Below, piece after piece: positions 26,766 to 34,954 of a stretch of 64,000 nucleotides of DNA. Origin of the DNA: Clostridium sp. 'deep sea' (GTDB taxonomy: Bacteria > Bacillota > UBA994 > PWPR01); assembly GCF_014931565.1 (NCBI RefSeq), contig NZ_CP063353.1, positions 186,001 through 250,000 on the forward strand. The letters are read 5' to 3'. Under the pieces are notes generated by a model. That model ran no database searches. It was not told where the DNA came from and saw only the letters and a program-made list of their open reading frames with translations. Every line of letters starts with the position of its first letter. The first letter of the stretch is position 1. The translations under genes and the position numbers were made by a program.

Positions 26766-27335
26766 ATGAATATTCGAAAGTACCAACAAGAAGATGAACA
26801 ACAATGGTTGCAATGTAGGGTGTTGTCTTTTTTAAATACTTCATATTTTGATAATGTATATAATAAAAAAGAGCAGTATAAAAATCCAAACATTGAGCTT
26901 GTGGCAGAAATAGCTAATAAAGTAGTTGCTTTATTAGATATTGAAATACTCAAAAACAATAATAACGTTCAATTTGCTATGTTATGGCATTTAGCTGTTT
27001 TGCCTAGTTATCAAAAACAAGGTATAGCTACTGCATTACTTCAAAAAGCAGAGCGATTGCTCAAACATGAAAATATTAGCTTAATTGAAGCCTGGACACG
27101 AGATGATAAGTTTGTTAACGAATGGTACTTAAAAAGGGGATTCAAACTTACTTCAAGCTATTTGCATGTTTACTTAGAGGGTACCGAATGTTGTGATGTT
27201 AAGTTTGTTGATAAACCAAAGATGAAAGCCCAAGCAGTATTCGCTCATTACGTAGGAAAAAACAAAACTGAGATAAAACAAAAGTATAAAAGAGTACATG
27301 ACTGTAACTGTTATCAAAAGAATTTATTATTTTAA
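26766..27335 (+). CDS. GNAT-family N-acetyltransferase
   Basis: A 189-aa protein of the GCN5-related acetyltransferase superfamily. The fold's acetyl-CoA motif A is visible as HLAVLPSYQKQGIATALLQKAE (about residues 76-100), preceded by the beta-4 strand and followed by EWYLKRGF (motif B). The last ~45 residues are a basic tail. The acceptor (small molecule or protein) cannot be predicted. It is a single gene lying between the biotin terminator and the hydrogenase-like gene. Confidence 0.85.
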   Translation: MNIRKYQQEDEQQWLQCRVLSFLNTSYFDNVYNKKEQYKNPNIELVAEIANKVVALLDIEILKNNNNVQFAMLWHLAVLPSYQKQGIATALLQKAERLLKHENISLIEAWTRDDKFVNEWYLKRGFKLTSSYLHVYLEGTECCDVKFVDKPKMKAQAVFAHYVGKNKTEIKQKYKRVHDCNCYQKNLLF

Positions 27336-27451
27336 TTTATTATGATTTATAATCAACATTGAGAATAGCTTCGTTCATAAAAGTAAACAATAACCATAAA
27401 CCCTGTTACGTAATAGTATTAAATATATAAGTCATGGTAAAGGAGCAAACA

Positions 27452-28846
27452 ATGGTTAATAAGTTTAAGAATTTTAAAGAAAAAAGAATGGCAATATTCT
27501 CAGAGTTAGTATCAAAGTATTGGAATAATGAACTACATAATTCTATGGATTTAAAAGAACTAGCTAATGATATTAAACATAAGTATAACTTTGGCGAAGA
27601 GGATATGCCTTTTATAAGAGATCACATTAGAGTAGCTATGGGCCTTAATCCTACTAATGAAAATAGTGAATTTACAGATGAGTTAAATCTCATTAAGATG
27701 AATAAAGTAGAAAAGCCAATCATTACAAAAATAGAGGGAGCCTGTCAGTATTGTGATAACACAGATTGTACATGCCAAGAAGCATGTAAATATGAGGCTC
27801 ATGTGTATAGAAAAAGTAATGGACCAGAAATTATGAATGATAAATGTTTAACGTGTGGTCAGTGCATAAGTAATTGTGATTTTGGAGCTTTGGCAGATAA
27901 AATAGAGTTTTTGCCACTAATAGATTTATTAAAAGATAAAAAAACTAAGGTGTTTGCTACTGTAGCACCTGCTATAGTAGGTCAATTTGGTGACGAAGTT
28001 TCTATGGGACAGTTAAGAACAGCACTAAAACTAATGGGCTTCGAAGATATGATAGAGGTAGCGTTATTTGCGGATATACTTACAATTAAAGAAGCGTATG
28101 AATTTAATGAATTAGTTACTAGTGATGAGGATTTCTTTTTAACAAGTTGCTGTTGTCCTGTGTGGTTTAATTTAACAAAGCGCAGTTATCCTAAAATATT
28201 TGAACATATGTCACCCTCTATCTCTCCAATGATAGCCTCAGGTAGATTTTTAAAAGAACTTTATCCAGACTGCAAAGTAGTTTTTATTGGTCCATGTGTT
28301 GCCAAAAAAGCAGAAGCCAAAGCACCTGAGTTAGTAGGTGCCATTGATAATGTTTTAACATTTAGAGAGTTAAGTGAAATCTTTAAATCTTTAAATAAAG
28401 ACTTGGCAGAATTACCAAGTGAAGAGAAAGATCAAGCATCTTTTGGAGGCAGGGTATATGCTCGAACTGGTGGTGTAAGTTTTGCAGTAAAAACTGTAGT
28501 TAATCGAATAGCTCCAAGCAGGTTAATTAAGCTTAAAGCAAAAAAGTTTGACGGAGTAAAAGCATGCAAAGCTATCTTAGATAAACTTGCAGCTGGTGAA
28601 AAAATAGATTTTAATTTTATTGAAGGTATGGGCTGTATTGGTGGTTGTGTTGGTGGTCCACGAACCAATATAGATAAACAAAAGGGTAAAGATTTTGTAA
28701 ATGAATTTGCAGAAGACTCTCTTATATTAACTCCCTTCGATAACCTTAATGTAATGAAAATATTAAAACAGTTAGGGCTTAATGAAATATCAGAAATAAC
28801 TGAATCTAACTACCTAAAAAAAATATTAACAAGAGAGAGTAAATAA
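27452..28846 (+). CDS. [FeFe] hydrogenase-like protein, group D type
   Basis: A 464-aa protein. The N-terminal helical part (about 1-90) is followed by a ferredoxin-type cysteine region (CQYCDNTDCTCQEAC and CLTCGQCISNC), which can hold two [4Fe-4S] clusters. The H-cluster domain shows TSCCCPVW (L1), IGPCVAKKAEA (L2) and IEGMGCIGGCVGG (L3). L2 has Gly where catalytic enzymes have Met (MPCxxK), and L3 lacks the usual ACxxGCxxGGG wording, which fits the poorly characterised group D rather than prototypical H2-evolving enzymes. ATG 27452 follows AAAGGAG; an upstream ATG overlaps that site. The gene is single. H2 turnover or sensing is possible; neither is shown. Confidence 0.82.
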   Translation: MVNKFKNFKEKRMAIFSELVSKYWNNELHNSMDLKELANDIKHKYNFGEEDMPFIRDHIRVAMGLNPTNENSEFTDELNLIKMNKVEKPIITKIEGACQYCDNTDCTCQEACKYEAHVYRKSNGPEIMNDKCLTCGQCISNCDFGALADKIEFLPLIDLLKDKKTKVFATVAPAIVGQFGDEVSMGQLRTALKLMGFEDMIEVALFADILTIKEAYEFNELVTSDEDFFLTSCCCPVWFNLTKRSYPKIFEHMSPSISPMIASGRFLKELYPDCKVVFIGPCVAKKAEAKAPELVGAIDNVLTFRELSEIFKSLNKDLAELPSEEKDQASFGGRVYARTGGVSFAVKTVVNRIAPSRLIKLKAKKFDGVKACKAILDKLAAGEKIDFNFIEGMGCIGGCVGGPRTNIDKQKGKDFVNEFAEDSLILTPFDNLNVMKILKQLGLNEISEITESNYLKKILTRESK

Positions 28847-29110
28847 AAAAGTATTATTAAGAGATAGGGGTGTTTAATATATATTTCCTTTATTATTTAT
28901 AACATGTTAATAATTGATATACTATTTATTTTTATTATCATAAGAATAATAAAATACATAGGCACATAATAATCAAGTAACAGAAGCAAAGAAGTACATA
29001 TTTTGATCAATTGTTAAAAAACAGTTTACAAATGTAATAAAGGTTGCTATATTGAAAGAGGCATATGTTATTTATATAAAAACTTTTCATGATAGTGAAA
29101 GGATAATTTT

Positions 29111-29635
29111 ATGGATAATCAACATTGTGTAATTAAATTTTCTACATATCATAAGGCGTTTTTGTTTTTACTGTTACTAGCTCTTATAATATCTTGTACT
29201 GTTGTTTTAAAACATTACTGTAGGGGGCAAGTAATTGTATCTCTATTTAGGCTAAAGAAATGTGTTTATGAAGAAAGCTATAACTCAAAAATAGTAAACA
29301 TTGTTTCTATAATTAGAGGTGATAAAAAAGCTCATCTTAAACTACTAAATATAGAGCCCGTGGGATATAAAGATATGGAACTGATGCAAACCTATTTTTA
29401 TAGGGGTCAAAGAAAAGATATTCCTTTGTTTGGTGATATACCTAACAATGTAAAACAAAAATTACAACCTATACACGGGGCCTTACTTAAACAAAATACA
29501 AAAACAGAGTTCGATTACGTAGTTTGGGTGTTTAAAGTAACAGGGTCAAAACCAAAAGGACCAACTGATAACATATGTGAGTTTAGGTGGCTGTGTATAA
29601 ATATCAAAAATGTAGCAAGTAAAATAAATAAATAG
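29111..29635 (+). CDS. Hypothetical membrane-anchored protein
   Basis: A 174-aa protein with one N-terminal hydrophobic segment (about 16-36: AFLFLLLLALIISCTVVL) and a mixed hydrophilic remainder, so probably anchored with its C-terminal domain outside. I do not recognise a family. It ends 65 bases before the PadR gene, whose promoter begins right after its stop. It has only a weak ribosome site (AAAGGATAATTTT). It is transcribed separately from the hydrogenase-like gene upstream; the 264-base gap between them holds only AT-rich sequence and a weak hairpin. Confidence 0.6.
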   Translation: MDNQHCVIKFSTYHKAFLFLLLLALIISCTVVLKHYCRGQVIVSLFRLKKCVYEESYNSKIVNIVSIIRGDKKAHLKLLNIEPVGYKDMELMQTYFYRGQRKDIPLFGDIPNNVKQKLQPIHGALLKQNTKTEFDYVVWVFKVTGSKPKGPTDNICEFRWLCINIKNVASKINK

Positions 29636-29638
29636 TTC

Positions 29639-29684
29639 TTGACATTATCCAAATTTATATATAATATATATACAATATTGGATA
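29639..29684 (+). promoter_or_regulatory. Promoter and putative PadR operator of the padR-like gene
   Basis: TTGACA (29639-29644) precedes TAATAT (29662-29667) at 17 bp. The inverted pair TATCCAA (29646-29652) and TTGGATA (29678-29684) brackets the -10 region. The same half-sites appear as one compact palindrome before the flavoprotein gene at 30448. Confidence 0.6.
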
Positions 29685-29699
29685 TGGTGAGGTGAGAAT

Positions 29700-30404
29700 A
29701 TGATAAAGGCTTTAATACTCTACTTTTTAAGTATAAAACCAACACATGGTTATGAAATACAAAAGTATATACAATTAAATGATTTAGATGACTGGACTAG
29801 AATTCAATCTGGTTCTATTTATTATGCCTTAGCTAAGTTAAATAAAGATCAATTAATTGAACTACAAAATGAAGTAGAGGTTGAATCAAGAACACGAAAA
29901 ATATATAACATAACAGATAAGGGTAAAGAAGAACTTAAAAAATTGTTACTTAAGCAGTTTAAAAAACCAATTTACTTTGTTGGGTCAGACAAGTTTTTAG
30001 CATACCCTTTCATAAATGAAATAAATAAAAATAAGCTTGTAAACACTGTAAATACACACATAACAGAACTACAAACTAAGCTTAAACAATTGCATAAATG
30101 GCAAAAACATAAAGTAGACGAAAAAAGCTTAGGAATTGAAAAGCTGAGCTTTGAAATGATGATAACAAATGTTAAAATGCAAATAAAGTGGCATGAAGCC
30201 TTGGTAAATGAAATTGATCAATGTATAGAGCTTAGCAATAGAGTTAGAGATTTAATAAAATCTGTAGATTTCTCTCAAGTAGAAATGAGCGATTATCAAA
30301 ATCCTAAGCAAAATACAAGTATTACAGAGTTAAAAGATCAAATTTTAAATAATCCAGATCAAGCAGAACAATTATTAAAGCAATATATTAGTAAACTAAA
30401 ATAA
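29700..30404 (+). CDS. PadR-family transcriptional regulator
   Basis: A 234-aa regulator. The N-terminal winged helix (about 1-85) has the PadR hallmarks THGYEIQKYI and SIYYALAKLNKDQLIE. The C-terminal Vir-like part is long and helical (coiled coil about 112-185, effector and dimerisation region). PadR proteins repress detoxification or transport genes and release DNA when a ligand binds. Matching TATCCAA/TTGGATA half-sites lie at its own promoter and at the next gene, so autorepression plus control of the flavoprotein is likely. Confidence 0.88.
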   Translation: MIKALILYFLSIKPTHGYEIQKYIQLNDLDDWTRIQSGSIYYALAKLNKDQLIELQNEVEVESRTRKIYNITDKGKEELKKLLLKQFKKPIYFVGSDKFLAYPFINEINKNKLVNTVNTHITELQTKLKQLHKWQKHKVDEKSLGIEKLSFEMMITNVKMQIKWHEALVNEIDQCIELSNRVRDLIKSVDFSQVEMSDYQNPKQNTSITELKDQILNNPDQAEQLLKQYISKLK

Positions 30405-30447
30405 GTAAAATTGCATATCTAAGGATATGCAAAAAAAATAAGTTATA

Positions 30448-30461
30448 ATCCAAATTTGGAT
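30448..30461. promoter_or_regulatory. PadR operator-like palindrome upstream of the flavoprotein gene
   Basis: ATCCAAATTTGGAT is a perfect 14-bp palindrome directly before a TATAAT (30463-30468). It shares the ATCCAAATTT core with the padR promoter. A repressor here would block polymerase. Confidence 0.55.
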
Positions 30462-30481
30462 ATATAATAAAGGAGTATAAA

Positions 30482-31270
30482 ATGAATATTGTTGTTTTGA
30501 GTGGTAGTCCAAGAAAAAGAGATAGCTATAGTATTGTAAAAACTATTGAAACTATAATGAGTGAAAAAAGTAAAGTTACTTTTGATTATGTAAAGATTTA
30601 TGACTACAATATTAAAGAATGTACTGGATGTATGAAGTGTTTTAATAGTGGAGAGCAGTATTGCCCTTTAAAAGACGATGTAAAACTATTAGCAACTAAA
30701 CTAGTAAAAGCAGATGGTATTATATTTGCCTCTCCAGTCTATGCTATTAGTATTTCAGCAACTATGAAAAAGGTTATTGATAGATTAGCTTATATATTTC
30801 ACCGACCTGAATTAATTGCTAAGCCAGCAATTTCGGTGGTAACTACATTTGGAGGAGGACTTAAGCCAACTCAAAAATACTTAAAAATGGTTGCAAAAGG
30901 TTGGGGTTGTACTTACATTGGTGATGTGTCAGTTATGTCACCAATATACTTTGATAACAGTAAATTCTATAATGAAAAATATGCTACTAAAATAAATAAA
31001 AAGTTAAGTGATATAACAAATAAATTTTACCAGCATATTGCTCAACAAATTAAACCACAACCAACGTTTTATGACTTATATATGTTTCAAGGATTTAAAA
31101 GTAAAACCTATATATCGAAAGCCGACTATAAATTTTGGCTAGATCGTAACTGGTTAAACAGCAATTTTTATTATAGTGTAAAGCTCAATCCTATTAAAAA
31201 GATATTCGCTAGTAGCTTAAATATGATAATAAAAATAGCTTATAAAAAAATATATTCTCAAATTTCCTAA
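30482..31270 (+). CDS. Flavodoxin-fold NADPH-dependent FMN reductase family protein
   Basis: A 262-aa flavoprotein. The opening VVLSGSPRKRDSYS is the FMN phosphate loop of the NADPH-dependent FMN reductase/iron-sulfur flavoprotein family. A cysteine cluster, ECTGCMKCFNSGEQYC, follows around residue 50 as in iron-sulfur flavoproteins. ASPVYAISISATMKKVIDR is the second flavin-contact segment. A C-terminal extension of ~90 residues is basic and helical. It probably reduces quinones, nitro or other toxic compounds. Control by the neighbouring PadR protein is inferred from shared operators. Confidence 0.82.
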   Translation: MNIVVLSGSPRKRDSYSIVKTIETIMSEKSKVTFDYVKIYDYNIKECTGCMKCFNSGEQYCPLKDDVKLLATKLVKADGIIFASPVYAISISATMKKVIDRLAYIFHRPELIAKPAISVVTTFGGGLKPTQKYLKMVAKGWGCTYIGDVSVMSPIYFDNSKFYNEKYATKINKKLSDITNKFYQHIAQQIKPQPTFYDLYMFQGFKSKTYISKADYKFWLDRNWLNSNFYYSVKLNPIKKIFASSLNMIIKIAYKKIYSQIS

Positions 31271-31292
31271 TAAACTAATAACAGCTTAAGTG

Positions 31293-31320
31293 GTGGCAGA
31301 TTCAATATCTGCCGCTTTTT
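31293..31320 (+). terminator. Rho-independent terminator after the flavoprotein gene
   Basis: GTGGCAGAT pairs with ATCTGCCGC (one G-T pair) around a 5-nt loop and is followed by TTTTT. Confidence 0.8.
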
Positions 31321-31389
31321 GCTAACTAGTAATTTAAACTGTTATAAACTTTGATATAATTAAATAAACTGGACTTGAGTGAGGTAAAA

Positions 31390-32148
31390 ATGAAAATAGA
31401 TTATGAAAGCATAAAAAACAATAAAGACTATTTTAAACCTAATGAAGATTTGTTTTTTGTTGATGAGCATAATAAATTATTTATGGTACTAGATGGGGTA
31501 TCAAGAGACATTGTTAATGGCAGTTATCCAAAGCCAAGCCCTGCTGCCCAAGCTACTAAAATAATGGCTGACACAGTTCATCAATATCTAACTCATAACT
31601 ATGAGCAACTACAAGTTAATACTACGTTAGTATTACAAGAGGCTATAAAGATGGGAAACTTAGCAGTTGAAAGCTTTAACAAAAAATTAAATCACAGCTT
31701 TTTAGCTGGAACAGTAGCAGTATTAGTTTATATTCAGCAAAAGAGGCTTTTTTATTGTTATATAGGAGATTGTGTTGCAGCAATAATTCGTCATAACAGC
31801 TTGTTAGAATTCACAAAGCAACAGACAGAATTAATTAGAATACATAAAGATAAATACACAAAAGAGCAAGTACGTAATGATATCTGCAATAATAGTAGAC
31901 ATAAGTATTGTTATGGCGTATTAAATGGTCAGGAATCAGCTTTGCAATTACTTAAATTTGGGCATATAGATTTACAAGATAATGATACAATTATTTTGGC
32001 AACAGATGGCTTAGAGAAGATACTTAATAGCAACTACATTACTCAATTACAGTCGTTATCATGTAGAGAACTAATACATTTAGTTACTGAACTAGAAGAA
32101 AAATATAACTTTACAGATGATAAAACAATTATTAAAATTAAATTTTAA
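31390..32148 (+). CDS. PP2C-family protein phosphatase
   Basis: Metal-dependent Ser/Thr phosphatase-like protein of 252 aa. PP2C motifs visible are NEDLFFVDEHNKLFMVLDGVS (metal Asp residues), LAGTVAVLVYI and YCYIGDCVAAI in the core strands, LATDGLEKIL with its metal Asp, and the final FTDDKTIIKIKF. ATG 31390 follows GAGG at 5 bases, so the upstream TTG is not used. It has no membrane segment. In Firmicutes such phosphatases oppose PASTA or other Hanks kinases, or act in SpoIIE/Rsb-type stress circuits. No kinase gene is adjacent. A GNAT-like gene 12 bases downstream is co-transcribed. Confidence 0.85.
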   Translation: MKIDYESIKNNKDYFKPNEDLFFVDEHNKLFMVLDGVSRDIVNGSYPKPSPAAQATKIMADTVHQYLTHNYEQLQVNTTLVLQEAIKMGNLAVESFNKKLNHSFLAGTVAVLVYIQQKRLFYCYIGDCVAAIIRHNSLLEFTKQQTELIRIHKDKYTKEQVRNDICNNSRHKYCYGVLNGQESALQLLKFGHIDLQDNDTIILATDGLEKILNSNYITQLQSLSCRELIHLVTELEEKYNFTDDKTIIKIKF

Positions 32149-32160
32149 ATAGGTGAGATA

Positions 32161-32787
32161 ATGAGCGAGTATTTAAATATAAATCAAATTGCTGATTTAA
32201 TGGCTGATAACTTTTATAATGACCCTTTATATCAGTACCTTTTAGTTGAAGATAAACATAAATTATGTACCATGAAAAAGTTCTTTAAAGCCTATGTTGG
32301 CTGGTTAAAGTTGTTTTCCCATATAAATAGCCTTGAAAATAATAAGGCTGTAATAGTAGTGTATAATCCCAAAATTAAATATAGCAAGATAAGCAAAATA
32401 ATTAATAACCTAAAATTTAGAGCAGGTAATCTACTTAATTTTAGGTTTTATATGCCTAGTTATAAGTACAAAAATATTAAAAAAATGAGTAATATGCTGA
32501 CCTCTTCTTGGGTACGAGAGTATGTAAATAAAGATGAATATTTACATATTGATTTAGTGGTAGTAGACAAAACTATTAGGGGAAAAGGCTATTTTAAAAA
32601 GCTAGTTACTCCTGTTTTAAAACAGGCACATAAACAAAATATACCTGTAACAATCGAAACTCATAATAAAAACAATGTAGCAATTTATGAAAAGTATGGT
32701 TTCAAATTGGTAAAAGTAATAGATAGTGTGTATCATGACTTAAAACAGTATTGTCTTGTGTTACCACCTAACCAAATTGATTATTAA
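32161..32787 (+). CDS. GNAT-family acetyltransferase
   Basis: A 208-aa protein with a C-terminal GCN5-type domain: LHIDLVVVDKTIRGKGYFKKLVTPVLKQA (acetyl-CoA loop, about residues 128-158) and ETHNKNNVAIYEKYGFKLV. The N-terminal half (NINQIADLMADNFYNDPLYQYLL) is typical of the larger GNAT proteins that begin by locating active-site helices. It lies 12 bases after the PP2C phosphatase gene. Target unknown; a protein substrate linked to the phosphatase is possible but not shown. The 320 bases that follow hold only a short hairpin (GGCTATC-CT-GATAGCC, 32898-32913). Confidence 0.82.
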   Translation: MSEYLNINQIADLMADNFYNDPLYQYLLVEDKHKLCTMKKFFKAYVGWLKLFSHINSLENNKAVIVVYNPKIKYSKISKIINNLKFRAGNLLNFRFYMPSYKYKNIKKMSNMLTSSWVREYVNKDEYLHIDLVVVDKTIRGKGYFKKLVTPVLKQAHKQNIPVTIETHNKNNVAIYEKYGFKLVKVIDSVYHDLKQYCLVLPPNQIDY

Positions 32788-33107
32788 TATTATCTAAAAC
32801 TTCTGAGTATTGCTATTTTGCTTTATAACCACTTCTTAGTGAAACTTTCTTACTGAGTTACATCTTCATTTCTAACTATATGACCCTCATAGTTGGCTAT
32901 CCTGATAGCCAGTATTAAATTTAAACGTCTTAAGACTATACTTTATATGTTAGCAACATAAACCTACCTTTACTTATAAATACTCTCCTCCTCAAAAGCA
33001 AATACACTTATTCAAATCATATTAGCAAAATGTCTATTATGTTTCTAAAAGTTTTTGACATTAACGCTACGTTATAACTTAAGCTAGTACACAAGGAGGT
33101 AATAAAT

Positions 33108-34016
33108 ATGAAAATAAATAATATAAGAACCTATGAAATGTATAAAAAAATGTACAGTTTACCACTAAATAAAAGAGATAATTATTTTAAATATGAAATC
33201 ATGAAACCATTTCAAGTAATGTGGCAAACATTAAATGTACCTTTTACAGCAAATTCAAGTGGTTACGATGTAGTGATGGCATCAAGTATGACTGGTATGA
33301 TCCAACCAAGTTTAATTAGTGAAAAAGACATTACAAAAGTAGAGATATTAAAACAGCATAATTCTTGGCAAACAGCAGAACAAATTATTAAAGAGTGTAT
33401 AGCAGAGTTTCCAAACATTAATTTTACCATGAGTAACATTACAGAGCTTACTTTTGGTTTATTTATAGCTGATTCTAATAATGCTCAAATTAAAATAAAT
33501 AAAGGTTATACTGGTTTTGGTGGTATACCTGGCTATTTTATGGTGTTAATAGACCCAAATGAGTATACCTTAATGAGATTACCATTAGCTATTGCCCATG
33601 AATTTAACCACCAAATTAGGCTATGTTATGAACCATGGAAAATGAATATTAACTTGGGAGAGTATATTATTTTAGAGGGCTTAGCTGAAAGCTTTGCCGC
33701 CTCAATGTATGGGGAAGAACTTATTGGTCCATGGGTAAAAAACATTAATGTAAACAATCTTAATGAAATAAAAAAGGTATTTAAAAATTCACTTAATATT
33801 AGTGACTTTACTGAAGTAGCTAGTTATATGTTTGGTGATGAATTAGCACTTATGCAGGGATATGAGCCTGTATCTGTACCTTACTGTGCTGGTTATGCAG
33901 TTGGCTATCATTTAGTAAAATACTATCTTAAAAAAACAGGTAAAAGTATTGTAGAAGCAACTTTAACACCAACAAGTGAAATACTAAAAGCCTGTACTGA
34001 CTTTTGGTTTAACTAG
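33108..34016 (+). CDS. DUF2268 putative zinc-dependent protease
   Basis: A 302-aa protein matching the DUF2268 (Bacillus YjaZ-like) predicted peptidases. The zinc motif is H164-E165-F-N-H168 (LAIAHEFNHQIR), followed by ILEGLAESFA with E190 and E194 as candidates for the third ligand. No signal peptide is present, so the protein is cytoplasmic or needs another export route. AGGAGG precedes the ATG. It is transcribed alone. The substrate is unknown. Confidence 0.82.
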   Translation: MKINNIRTYEMYKKMYSLPLNKRDNYFKYEIMKPFQVMWQTLNVPFTANSSGYDVVMASSMTGMIQPSLISEKDITKVEILKQHNSWQTAEQIIKECIAEFPNINFTMSNITELTFGLFIADSNNAQIKINKGYTGFGGIPGYFMVLIDPNEYTLMRLPLAIAHEFNHQIRLCYEPWKMNINLGEYIILEGLAESFAASMYGEELIGPWVKNINVNNLNEIKKVFKNSLNISDFTEVASYMFGDELALMQGYEPVSVPYCAGYAVGYHLVKYYLKKTGKSIVEATLTPTSEILKACTDFWFN

Positions 34017-34044
34017 CGTGATTTTACCATTATAAAAACTTTAA

Positions 34045-34080
34045 TAGTGCCTACAGCTATTTCTTTTGCTGTAGGCACTA
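34045..34080. terminator. Strong hairpin between the DUF2268 and TrmB genes
   Basis: TAGTGCCTACAGC (34045-34057) pairs perfectly with GCTGTAGGCACTA (34068-34080). No T-tract follows, so termination by the intrinsic mechanism is doubtful. It could act as a transcript-stabilising end or an operator next to the promoter at 34091. Confidence 0.5.
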
Positions 34081-34090
34081 GATATTATAA

Positions 34091-34143
34091 TTGACATATT
34101 AGATTTTGATTACTATACTTAAGGTAGTTGTTAAAGCAACTAC
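34091..34143 (+). promoter_or_regulatory. Sigma-A promoter and operator-like repeat of the TrmB-MFS operon
   Basis: TTGACA (34091-34096) and TATACT (34114-34119) are separated by 17 bp. GTAGTTG (34124-34130) and CAACTAC (34137-34143) form a perfect inverted repeat at the predicted transcript start, a likely binding site for the TrmB-like regulator. Confidence 0.7.
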
Positions 34144-34161
34144 CAATACAGGAGTGATGAA

Positions 34162-34950
34162 ATGAATAAAAACATTGGTTTTTTAAAGCAATTGGGTTTA
34201 ACTGAGTATGAAAGCAAAGTTTATATATGTCTTGTTCAGTTTGGAGCAGTAACCGGTTATAAAGCATCTAAGCTTTCAGCAGTTCCAAAGGCAAACTGTT
34301 ATGCTGCACTAAATAGCTTAGTACAAAAAGGTTATGTTTATAAAATAGAAGGAGATAGTGTTTTATTTTCAGCCCGTGATTTTAGCGAACTTAAACAACA
34401 ACTTCAAAGAGAACTAGAGCTAAAGTTAAGCTATTTAAGTAGTAACTTAAAACAGCTAAATAGTGAAAGTAAACAGTTTATTAATGTTGAAGGTAGTAAA
34501 AATATCAAAAACAAAATAATTAGCCTCATAAATAGTGCTCAACGTACAGTCTATTTAGATATTTGGCAGCAGGATTTAGGTGATATTACTCCATTTTTGC
34601 TAAAGGCTAAATTAAGGTCAGTAAACTGTGTATTGATTTGCCTTGGAAACTCAACTAAAAGAGAGAAAGAAGCTGTCAATTACATCTTAGAACATGATGT
34701 TGATAAACAATGGAATAGTGAAAAACAGCGTGATTTTAACCTAATAGTTGACAATAAACTAGCTTTTAGTGGCGATATTGAAAACAGTGTTGCTAATGCT
34801 GTTTTTTCGGCAAATGTTAGCTTTGTAAATTTAGCAACTGAAGCGTTTATTCATGATTTGTATACAGAAAAAATGAAAGAAGTGTTAGAGCAAAATAGTT
34901 TGGTATTAGAGCAAGTAAAAAAACAACTTAATAATATCTTAAAGGAGTAA
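34162..34950 (+). CDS. TrmB-family transcriptional regulator
   Basis: A 262-aa regulator. The N-terminal winged helix (GLTEYESKVYICLVQFGAVTGYKASKLSAVPKANCYAALNSLVQKGYV, about 11-60) is the TrmB signature. A coiled linker (about 75-105) and a phospholipase-D-like effector domain follow, often used to bind sugars or other ligands. It lies 4 bases before an MFS transporter gene and behind an inverted repeat, so it probably controls its own operon, including the transporter. The ligand is unknown. Confidence 0.88.
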   Translation: MNKNIGFLKQLGLTEYESKVYICLVQFGAVTGYKASKLSAVPKANCYAALNSLVQKGYVYKIEGDSVLFSARDFSELKQQLQRELELKLSYLSSNLKQLNSESKQFINVEGSKNIKNKIISLINSAQRTVYLDIWQQDLGDITPFLLKAKLRSVNCVLICLGNSTKREKEAVNYILEHDVDKQWNSEKQRDFNLIVDNKLAFSGDIENSVANAVFSANVSFVNLATEAFIHDLYTEKMKEVLEQNSLVLEQVKKQLNNILKE

Positions 34951-34954
34951 TAAA

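Noticed and set aside
30411-30437. Terminator after padR
   Set aside because: The hairpin TTGCATATC/GATATGCAA is followed by A residues, not T, on the coding strand.
33055-33078. Promoter TTGACA...TATAAC upstream of the DUF2268 gene
   Set aside because: The spacer is only 12 bp, too short for a sigma-A promoter.
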